Source: Pigoraptor chileana
Lineage: Eukaryota > Opisthokonta > Filasterea
Length of the DNA stretch: 50,972 nt
NCBI GenBank assembly: GCA_943704495.1
Contig: CALSCR010000635.1
Span: forward strand, 1 to 50,972
Direction of reading: 5' to 3'
Of this stretch, positions 23,103-33,012 are shown in pieces; position 1 is the first letter of the stretch, and every line of letters starts with the position of its first letter. The notes below the pieces were generated by a model. That model saw only the letters and a program-made list of their open reading frames with translations, was not told the DNA's origin and did not search any database. The translations under genes and the position numbers were made by a program.

Positions 23103-23735
23103 CCTATTCCGCACTGCAGTATCCAATTTTTACACTGTTTCCTCAATGCGCGCCGTCAACGCCTCAGTAAAATATAATAGGTGAGGGTAGTATGGACTTG
23201 ATATATGTATAATAGCCGCACCGTCGGAGAGGAGATCATGCAAAGTGTCCCCGACCTGTTTTGAGCCACTGTCAGTCCACATTTGAATCGGAATGAACGA
23301 AGCGGGCGGTACCCAACAAATTTCAGAGTGAAAATGCAGTCCACATTTGACTGCAAAAACAGAGGGAATTTCAATTTAAAGTCACGGGCGACGCCCCAAC
23401 AAGAGTTCCATGCACTGACAATGTGGACGGACACACACAAAGTCCACCAAAAACAGAGAGTGCCCCAATTCATTTGCACAGTGGCCAAAGCGCTTACCGT
23501 TGCAGTGGCCACACCTCTGCCGGCGTCCGAACACACATCCTCAGACACTCATGCGTGCATCTCCACTGAAGACGCAACGTTGTAATCCCGTCTCCCGAAA
23601 TGCAGTGCCAGTGGGCATCAGTTGCTGACAGTAACCTGCTCAACTGATTCGCCAATACCTTTCATAGATGCTTAGTTCTCATATTTGGCACTGCATCAGC
23701 AACTGAAGACCGTGTTGCCGGACAACGAAAGGAGC
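23103..23735. promoter_or_regulatory. Shared upstream region of two divergent copies
   Basis: The 633 bases between the two ATGs must hold both promoters. It contains dispersed repeat copy B and a shorter related start (GTCAGTCCACATTTGA near 23271). No core promoter motif is certain. Confidence 0.45.
23334..23472 (+). repeat. Dispersed repeat, copy B
   Basis: Partner of copy A (20920-21056). A 15-base piece of its start is repeated about 64 bases upstream, which hints at a tandem origin or a nested insertion. Confidence 0.75.
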
Positions 23736-24961
23736 ATGGCGTTTGTCAGTTTTGCGCACGTGGTGCTCGTCGCACTCGCTGTTGTTGCCCTTCAGGGACG
23801 AACCTCCAGTGCAGGTGGGTGATGAGACTGTACATGTTCAGGCGCACGCCAGCCGACGTCGTTTAAAACCGATGTTGATCCGTGACGTGAGTGCGACAGA
23901 GCACGTTATCATACACTGATTAGACAGCCAGTATTTATAACCTGATCACTCGGCCGACAACCAATTGACGGACAGTTGCATCAGGCAGTGTCGAGCCCGG
24001 TGCAACATGATCAATCGTCGTCAGTTGGGCTTTTATATTTGACTCCATAAAATATGTGACAGCATTCTCTTTAATGACTCAGACATGTGTTATATTTTAA
24101 TACGTCATCCGTCTGCTATTGCTTTCGTCGGCGTCTGCTCTGTTCAGATCCTGCGCCCCGTTCGTTCGGCGGGAAGGTAGATTTCACGTGTCTCAGCACA
24201 GTAGACTTGTCTGGCGGCGCGGTGAACATTGTGAAGGATGCGGGCAGTGCGGAGTTGGTGTGCAAGACTCTCCTGGACGACGGCTCGTCGCTTCTTTCGT
24301 GCGGCGGGCGTTATGTCGTGGAGAACCCCGCCGGTGGCGAGGAGCTTGCACTTGCCTTCAAGCTGGACAACACGGTTGACGAGGCTAATTACATTGTAGC
24401 GCGCATTGAGTCGACGGGAAAAGTCAGCGTGAGTGCAATGTTGACCGGGCTGGGATTGGAGATGGCTGGCAACACTCGTCAGATGTACTGCGCATAACAC
24501 TGCATGCATCTGCATCCCCGGCCGTGTCAATGGCATGTTGATCATCACCAAACCGACAGAAATGCGGTCAGGATTACACTAACCAGTGTCTGTGACTTGC
24601 TATTTGCTGTACCGGCGCAGATTGTATTTTCCAAAGACGATAAGGGCAAGGACGTGGTTGGTCAGACGGCTGTCTTTGTGGATGGCCCCAGTGAAGTGGC
24701 AGAGTCTGGCGGACACTACAAGTCTGGCATTGCCTCCACCGACTCGATCGTCTGCAGGGGAGCGCTGCAGCCGTATTTCCTCAAAGCAGGTGTGTGACTA
24801 CCAGAGTGTCTGATGGTCAATGTGTGGATTAATATTATGGTATGTGTATTGGTTCTGCAGACAAGCTTGTGACAGACAGTACTAGTGGCGGCGGTAGGCA
24901 TGCTGAGCACGTGGGATTTGGTCTGAACCCCGTGATGTTTTGTTATGCCCCGCCCTATTAG
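23736..24961 (+). CDS. Lineage-specific secreted protein, copy 2
   Basis: Exons 23736-23814, 24148-24428, 24621-24789 and 24861-24961 join in phases 1, 0 and 1 for 209 residues. Exon 1 is a signal peptide (MAFVSFAHVVLVALAVVAL, cleavage likely after SSA). Mature features are FGGKVDFTCL, about six Cys, VFVDGPSE, and an end that reads FGLNPVMFCYAPPY. There are no membrane segments after the signal, so it should be secreted or vacuolar. It lies head to head with copy 1. The family is not recognised. The intact frame across four exons and the strongly conserved exons argue that it is a working gene. Confidence 0.8.
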
Positions 24962-27118
24962 CACTGAGATGATACATGCACTTTGGACGCATTAATGCGT
25001 GAGGTTGCTTTGGCTCGGTGTGCGCCGGACTGCCTATGGTTCACATGACAGCACACAGACTACGCACTTGCCGCAGCTACTGTCGAGTTCGAATCTTGCT
25101 TGCTTGGTTGTGAGTCTAGACTGATCAGCGGTCACATCCCAACCGGCCCTTGCTGGCCTTCGGCAGTGTCACAATAGCTTCAAATTTCACGGTATCCGCC
25201 ACATCGACTGACTCGATTTATCTATATTCCCCCACTGGCTTGTCACCCATAACTACAGCTTGTGGAAATAACCGCCGTCGCGGGTGCTGAATGGATGATC
25301 GATCGTCTCTCACTTGCTCTTACTTTTATGCGACGACGCGGATATGCGGCCGTCCGGGTGAAGTATGTGAAGCATCAGTGGGCTCACTCTGCGGCTGCAC
25401 GCGTTGTATTATGGAACTATCACAGAATGAACGCCCCACCTTGGCTAGTGAGACAGACTCGGCCGCTATCTCTGTTCAGCATAAACTGAAGAAGCGCTCA
25501 TTAACTGGCCATGGATAGTCACACTGCTGACTGACAGTGTCAAGTGCCGTCATGCCACCGTAGCGTCCGGGATGTGTTGATCGAAATCACTCAAACGAGT
25601 GTGCCATGTAAGTTCTGCACCATCCCAACTGGCTTAAACAGGAATGCTGACCCACCACTGACTGTTGAGAGCCCTATTTCATGACTGTAAATGCACCAAG
25701 TTAGTTAAATACTGGAACTGACACTAGCAGAGCTGGCAGCCATCCAGGTGAGTGGCGCTCTGTGACCCACAGATGGCCACGTCTCGAGACACGTGGGACA
25801 GAAATGCCGCTGCATCCCCGGCCCGGCACTGTCAGCCAGAGCCCGTGGTTGGCTGAGCCGGCCGCCCGGCGACTGTTACCCGGAGCCGCGGACTGCCGCA
25901 GCTGCATAGTGTCAGTAACATAGTAGAGGTCTCGGCCGACTCAGCTGACCCGTCTGTCGTCACGGCCCCAACACGTTTGCAGAACTCGGGATTCTTCTGT
26001 AGTGTCACCAAGCCGAGTCGGTCAGTTACAGCCGCGTCCTATAAATGATGGCAGAAACTGATGCCAGTTTGTGGCGTACTTTCTGTGAATTCACTGAACT
26101 CAGTTGCAGCGGGCCCTGCGGTGTACCGAGTGGACGCGTTGCCGGTTTGTTAGGCCGCGCCGCCAATCAGCAGTGGCGCCCTCATGAGTCATGATCAGTC
26201 GTCAAAGGTACTTGTACTGAGCGAGTGCCAGCTGAGCCGCATCCCTCTTCCGATGGTGCCGGCGGGTATGACTGACACCCAAAATAGCCCGTAATTAGCC
26301 CGAAATAGCCAGGGATTTGAGCCGTGACAGCTGTGTCAAATAACATCTCGGTGCACATTCTGAAAGTTGAAAATCAGTTGAAAATATTCGTTATGAAGTA
26401 TCTATTTAGTATTGGCTAGGGTGCAAGCTAATAAATTGTTTGAAGTTTACTATTTGCGAATCAACAGCAGCTTTTCGAGTCAGCAGGGTGTATCGCCCCA
26501 CCCCACACTGAAACTGAGACCGCCACTGCGCACCATCGGCCACACCCCGATGACTGCGGCTGCCCTCACCCACCACCACATTCTGCGGTTTGCCAGGTAC
26601 ACGAGTCAAGTGCATGCTGCAGCCTGATCAGTGATGCGTGCAGTATCCGTGGCGCCTCTGTCACTCCTGACTGGCTCCATTGCACTCGGGCGGGTCAGCG
26701 GCGGCACTACTGTCGGCCGCGCACAATGCCGCATCAACTTGACACCAGTCCAGCTCACCACCCCGGCCGGCTCGGCCCGCATCCCCGGCTCCGTCAGTGC
26801 CGGCATTCCCCGACCCGCCGGAGATGCTCAGTGACCAGTTCTCCGTGTCGCGGCGGCGGGAGGGCGGGAGTCAAGAAGACCGTCACAGCGCTTCCGGACT
26901 GACTGAATGCACTGACTGAATGCAAGAACGACTGAAATGCCAGACGAGTGACGTCCAGCTGTCAATGGACTGATTCTCAGCTCTCCCGTATTCAGTTTGG
27001 TCGGTGAACCGTGCCGATGCTCGGGGTGGTGTAACTTACACACACTGTAGTCAGTGAAACGGGTATTGTTTAATTATCGGCATTCCGGGCAAACTGTAAG
27101 CGGTCGAGAACCACTGAA
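24962..27118. other. Long spacer, no gene seen
   Basis: About 2.1 kb without a supported exon on either strand. It is GC-rich in patches, with frequent ACTGAC/GTCAGT words and a local direct repeat GACTGAATGCA near 26899-26920. A TTCGAATC stretch near 25087 resembles a tRNA B box but lacks flanking pairing. Confidence 0.5.
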
Positions 27119-28598
27119 ATGCCGTCACTGCGAATCCCTCTCGTTTGTGCTGCTATCGTATGCATCTTGTCTTGTGCTCCGCTTTGGCCGGCGAGCGCAG
27201 AGCCTCTGGCACTCGCAGCTTGCCTTACTGCTGCAGAACACTGTCTCCGCGCCCTTGGGTAAGTGTCCAGTCATGACAGTTATAAAATTATAGTCCCGTG
27301 GTGGTTTCACGACTATGCTGCCAAACTGTCGGCTGTTATATACGTTCTATATATTCTATAGTTGCAATCCGAAGACTTAAGTTGACTGAACTCGGCTCAG
27401 TTAGTGAATGGTCTGATATATTTATAATTATAACGGGGATCTCGGCTGTGCACTCTGTCTGATTGCCCGGCAGTGATGTCACTCACCGCTGAGACACGGC
27501 TGCACTCTCAGTTCAGCAGTCGGCTCCAGACTTTGTTTCGGAGCTGAGGCCGGGGGGGGTCTATCAGATTGACGGAGTGGGATGAGTGGACATGCAGTGT
27601 GCGGCGCCTTGGCTCAGGCCTCACTCATCGGACAGTCTCGGCTGTGGTGCCATTGTCCTTCGTGGCCACGTTGAATCCGCGCGGGCGACAGTCTGAATAG
27701 CCCATCTCCAGCCGATCGAATTTGCCACTCTAAATACATAATACTCGGACACTGACACTGACCTTTCATAAACCTGCACGGCTTCTGGCGCAGCGACGTC
27801 GACGACAACCGCCTCAGCCAATTCAGTGGCGTCAAAGTCAACCGGTACCGGCTCAGCCGGAAGTGCCAGTGCAGAAGTGACATCGACGACAGGGGCCGGC
27901 AAAAGTGGCTGCTTTGACAGTACCGGCGCACTTAGGCCGGGATCGGTCGCCTTTGTGGGCTTGAACGCCGACGGAGATGACTCCTATGCACTCGTTGCCA
28001 TCGACAACATTCCGGCAGGGACCACTTTACGTGTGGAAGATAACGAATGGAATGGCACCGCCTTTAACACTGGGGAGAGCATCGTCAAGATTTTCATTAA
28101 TGAGACTGTCAATGCCGGCAATGCGATTGTTGTAACGTACCCGTCGTCCGGCACCGGCATCAGCGTTATCATTACACCCGGGGGAGGCAAAGCGACTGTC
28201 GACACTTCTGATGCAAGCCGTGGTAACAATCGGGGCATTGCATCGTCAGACGAGACCGTTTATGTTTGCGTGATGGACGAGAACGATTTCATTTTCCTCT
28301 CTGCGGCGACAAACGGCGGGTTTTCAACTTTGAACGGACTACTTACTGGCAAAGGTCTTGTTGAGGGAGAGACCGCGATAAACCTGGCGGCGCTCGACGA
28401 TGACTGCGACATTGGAGCTACATTGGCGACCGTGCGTTTCTCATCACTCGGGACGCGACGCTCAAAGCCATCAACGGTGTTACTGGGACGACGTGGGCCG
28501 TGCAAGACGGCACCGGCGACCAGAGCATTGACAGCACAGCCCCAGACGCGCCTTTTCCAGAGACGGCATTTGACATCTGGGCCGCGTGCTCCGGGTAA
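27119..28598 (+). CDS. Secreted protein with a bacterial-like extracellular domain, one frame break
   Basis: A signal-peptide exon (27119-27258, starting MPSLRIPLVCAAIVCILSC, donor GTAAGT) can join in phase 2 to an exon from 27921. A longer second exon beginning upstream in Ser/Thr/Gly-rich sequence (27790-27920) is an alternative. The main domain begins PGSVAFVGLNADGDDSYALV and continues IPAGTTLRVEDNEWNG. This pattern (a visible 'new-feature' strand, then Asn-x-Asp-Gly, then a Ala-Gly-Thr turn and a Glu/Asp-Asn-x-Trp) is familiar from bacterial surface proteins. The frame changes near 28411, where one extra T would keep the frame open through SYIGDRAFLITRD to a stop at 28596-28598. This is either a sequencing error or a young mutation. 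Read without it, the frame runs to 28602 with a non-protein-like Arg-rich end. Confidence 0.6.
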
Positions 28599-28602
28599 TT
28601 AA

Positions 28603-29015
28603 AGGTTTTCTCCCCAAAACACTTATTATTGTTAAGTTTTCATTTACATGCTTTTTTTTGGAATTGAAACCCGACGGATCGGCCGGCGGCCACGCAAGTG
28701 CAACTGACGCGGCCGCGGTAAAAGTAGTCTCAGACTATATTACGTAGCAAGTAGCGCCAAACCATACGCGTGGCCCACACGAATAGACATTGCGCACGTA
28801 ACACATCGAGCCAAACATGGACCCCAAAATGACGACAGACACGCGCAAACGGCAGCACCTACTAAGCTTAACACATATTATGTAGCTGAGCCGAGGGCCA
28901 CCTAATTGCACAGACGACTGATCCGCATGGCTGCTCAGTGACGTCACACGGTCGTCGTCACAAAGAGATGTATTGGCCGCGACCGCCCAATGAAGGCGGC
29001 AGATGACGCCGACAT
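28603..29015. other. Convergent spacer
   Basis: About 410 bases between the ends of the secreted-protein gene and the RGS gene. No gene is seen; this probably holds two 3' untranslated regions. Confidence 0.5.
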
Positions 29016-32000
29016 CTACTTAACGGGCGATTTGACGAGCGTGGCATACTCGTCCGACCGCAAAAAGCGCGGGTATGAGTCCTTGTTCATGAGACGGAAA
29101 ATCATTTTTTGCGCCTCGTCAAATGTGTCGTATCCCATGTCGCTGCTGACGTTCTTTGACGTGAGCTCACGCGTTGTCGAGTTGAGATTGACTTCGTTCT
29201 GTGCAGAGGGCGCCACGTAATCGTTGTATATCTTTGCTATTTCGTCCTTCAAGCGCGATTGCGGTACCTGTCGGGACAGGCGCAGACGAAAAGTAAAAAG
29301 AGTTAGGCCAAGCCGATAATATATGAGACCAATAATAATGTACACCGACCAACACAAACCAACACTTGAAAACCGCCACAGATGGCTGACATTCCACAAC
29401 AGCGACAACACTAGTATTGAAGTCATTTTTGTAACCCGAGAATGAAAGTCCCACAACAGAAAACAGGCTTAGACAGCGAAACAGTGATCGAGTGGCACAA
29501 CCCACAGGCAGTAGTACACAGACACACTCGCAAGTGAACAAGGACAAGTGAGTACACAAAACGCCGCGGAACCAGCCCATCGACTCCAATGCACAGACAC
29601 GGCGACACACATCGACATCGATGCAGTGCGCGTCGCAAAGTTACTGCTCAAAACACCCACCTTTTTGATCTCCTCGCAAGCAAACCAGAATTTGAGATTT
29701 TCTTCCGAATATTCTTTCCGCAAAAATTCTCGGAACATACGGAGCCCAGCGGGTTCTGTGAGCAGCTCATAGAGACTGATGCCCCACCGACGCGCCGTGT
29801 GCACGGACGGGAGTTCCTTGCTGCGAGCACATGTGCGTGTTGCCGTGGATGCGGTTGTGTGCATAGGCAGTGTGCGTGCGTGTGTGCATGTGGCAGGTGG
29901 CGGGCGTAAAGGTGAGCAAAACGACCATGGCGCCTTCTCAAATGTATATACACATATAACACCGGCATCATGTTTGTGAAGTACGATTGTTGCGTGTCTG
30001 TTAATACGAGAATGCCCCACTACAACTCACTTTTTGTCAGAGACTTCCCAGGCAGTCGCGTCATCGGAAATCCACGGATTCGACGGCTCCGGTGTTGTCA
30101 AGAAAGCATCGAAGGGGCAGTATATTTCGCCCCGATTAAGAAGGCTGCCATTGTTGTGTGGGTGGGTGTCGTGTGCGGGAGTAAGTGAGTGTGTGTGAGC
30201 GTGCGAATACATAAATGCGATTGCAGTAGTTTGTTCTTTCATGTTGGCCATCACAAACCGAACACACGTCACAAATATTCAGATCCGACACGCCCACACC
30301 CATGCAGCAGCAGGGCCACGGGGCGCACCTTTCCACAGCCACAGAGATTTTGACCCTTGGTCGGTTGAGTGATGCCTTTGCCGCGTCAACGTCGCGCTCA
30401 AGCGCAGTAATAATATGCGCATTGCCCCCAAGCTGCAGTAGACGTGTCGGGAGGCAAATTGGACATGGGTTGTGGGGTATATTTCGGTGCAAGTGTGTGA
30501 GTGTATATACAGGTCCGTGTTAGGTTAGGTAGACGAGCGCTGTAAGTCCACAAATTCCCGCTATGAAGCGAAAACAAAACGTAGCGAAATAATGAAAGCC
30601 TCCGGCCGTGTTGGGTATGAAATCATATGAATACAGGCACACACATGCGTGCATGTGGGGGGAGGACGTGGTGTGTGTATGTGTGTGCTAGTGTATGTGC
30701 GTGTGTGTGCTAGTGTATGTGTGTGCTAGTGTATGTGTGTGCGTGTGCGTGCATTTGTGTGTGTGTGTGTATGTGCGTGTACGTGTATGTGCGTATGTGA
30801 CGTTCGGTACAAAGAGAGCGAGTGAGTGTGTGATCGTCGTCGCAGCCGTCCCGCACCTTCAATACGTTCTTCCCTCCATCATGAATTGTATCATCGTGCT
30901 GTTTGAACGCCTTTCGAGGGTCGACCTCCGCCTTATCGACCGTGTTGGGCTGTTGCAATCACCAATCACAATGACAGCCACCAAACACAGCGCACGCACA
31001 TCCAATCAACATGCACACGTACGGGAAATATGCATTATCATAAGTGAACGAGTGTGACTGATTGCAATGTCTAAAAAAGGCGGCGGACGGCAGTGCTTTC
31101 TCCACATTTTCTTTTCAACGGCAGAGCCATACCGGCGGTCGGTGCTTGTGCCAGAATGCACGCTCCTGGCTGTCGTATATGCGCTTCTCCATCCGGGGGC
31201 GAGCTTTTGCGTACCTAAGCATCGTCGTTGTTATTTTGGATCAGATTGGGTTGCGGCAGGGTTGTGGTTAACGCTGACGTGTGTCGTTTTGAGACAACGC
31301 CCGCAGACGCCGTGCGAATAACAAGCAAAAGGCAAGCAGGCTACTTATGCAATTATAACGGGCGAACACCTCACATATCACACACAAAACAGAAGCACAA
31401 AACAAGCAGAAACAGAAACACAAACACACGGGCAACGTACTTGATCTGCTCCTCCGCCTGCATCATAATAAACTCCCACTTGGGGTTGAGTGTCTTGCGC
31501 AGCTTCACAAGCGCGTCAAGTTCGTACTCCTGCAGTGCGTGGCGGCGGCGATCACGCATCGACCGCTTCTGGAGGTACACCGCGTAGTCGAAGTCGGATC
31601 CAGTCCACTGGCGCGTTGGCCAGAAGAACGGCGTCTGCACCGTCACAACGATTCCGCCGTCGTATGAGAAGACGCCCATTATGCGTCTCATTATAGAAGA
31701 ACACCTGACAGCCCCCCCCCCCCACACACACCTGGAATCTGTAGACCGAGTCATTTGCCTTCACGGTGCTGTAGTCCACGGGAAAGAGATACCCTGCTTC
31801 ATACAACTTCTGTGCAAAGTGGATGGCCTCGTTCTTGTCGAAAAATTGCATCCGCTTGCATAGCCAGTCGACCATGTCCACCCCTGCATTAGCGTAGTAG
31901 AGGTCCAGATGAGGTACGATTGTGAGCAGCGGGAAGCTGGTAGGCGAGCGAATTTATCGTAAAAAGCAACAAAACTCAATGCTCCCTGTCCATGTTGCTC

Positions 32001-32426
32001 CCTGTCCATGTTCATTCCCTCAAGGAGTTCTCAACGCACAATACGCACAAACAACAAATGATGGTCGCCAGGTCGACACAAGCAGATTGCCCCTCTCCCC
32101 TCTCCTCCCCATGCCTTCCCACATGAACACACCTGTAAACACGCTGGGAATGACAGAGCCCAGAAACTGCTTCTGATCCTTGATCAATAAGCCAGCCTTT
32201 TCATCTTGCATTTCGATTGTGAGTTTCTCCATCTGCGCCAATAACAAACGAACGGTGAGAAGACTGAAAATGTCACACTGCCGACACAAGAAAAGTGGCT
32301 GGATGCAAGTCCGGCCAAGAGCATATTCCCCACCAGTTCGAGCTGTTTCGACCGCACAGAGGCCTCGGGAAGCACAGTTTCCTCGTCGCTGTCAGTCGGC
32401 TCAATCACGTCGTTTGGGGCCGACAT
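29016..32426 (-). CDS. RGS7-like: R7-type regulator of G-protein signalling (DEP-DHEX-GGL-RGS)
   Basis: Speeds GTP hydrolysis by G-alpha subunits. In animals the R7 group works as an obligate partner of G-beta-5 through its GGL domain. Exons: 32426-32334, 32232-32133, 31883-31732, 31634-31441, 31214-31133, 30949-30857, 30432-30329, 30144-30031, 29820-29661, 29267-29016. All phases agree, giving 447 residues. DEP (about 32-115) has MQDEKAG, IPSVFTG and MVDWLCKRM. DHEX (116-207) has FWPTRQW, WEFIMMQAEEQ and DSQERAFWHKHRP. GGL (about 235-275) has LERDVDAAKASL and RPRVKISVAVE. The RGS linker shows EPSNPWISDDATAWE. The RGS box (about 322-435) keeps SEENLKFW, EVNLNSTTRE and FDEAQKMIF...DSYPRFL, including the Glu-Asn and Asn residues that contact G-alpha. 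The first exon is the least certain. Confidence 0.92.
30659..30800. repeat. TG-rich tract in an RGS intron
   Basis: TG-rich sequence with a thrice-repeated word GCTAGTGTATGTG near 30688-30740, inside the intron 30433-30856. Confidence 0.8.
31711..31730. repeat. Poly-C run next to an RGS splice donor
   Basis: Twelve C residues followed by CACACA. On the coding strand the intron begins GTGTGTG then a G run, directly after the DEP exon. Confidence 0.85.
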
Positions 32427-33012
32427 CTCTAACCAGAGCACAGGCCCAAGTGGGGCACACGACCGAATCAAGACACAGAAAAGGCTATTTATGCACGGCC
32501 AACACAGAAGTGGACAAACTGACAATGCAGAATTCGAACATACGGTTATTGCGATCAAGTGCAGCACTATTTCAGTGTGAATGTTTGAACACATTAAATG
32601 TGCGCAGTGTTGACATTAGAGTGCGCAACCCCCGGATGAACTTTGCGTGCGTTTTATGCCCCGGATGTAACTCAGACATATGACCGGATTTAATGAATAA
32701 GTACCTGAGTATTATTGATCACGGCGTGAATTATGTGCGAAGAAAAAAGACTAAATATGGAATCATGAGGACACCCTGCATACACGATGGGTCGCCCTGG
32801 CAACTGGCCGCCCAACTGGCCTAAAGACTGCATACGCCTGGTGCGATCATCGATCTATTCATCTGTCACTCGTTCGAAACGCGTTTGTGGTTGCTGCTGT
32901 TCTTATACGTTGTTATTGCCGTATATTTTTTTCAATGGGATGCCGTTTGTCGTTTTGATGTGACCCAAAGAGGGCCCAATCACATTGCCACGCAACACAC
33001 ACAAGCAACACC
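32427..33012. promoter_or_regulatory. Divergent promoter region, RGS and BBOF1-like genes
   Basis: The 586 bases separate the start codons of two divergent genes. The sequence is locally AT-rich (32560-32780, 32860-32940), as is common for protist promoters. No specific factor site is certain. Confidence 0.4.

Noticed and set aside
25060-25110. A TTCGAATC stretch that resembles a tRNA B box
   Set aside because: Flanking bases do not pair into a T stem and no acceptor stem or A box is found at the right distance.
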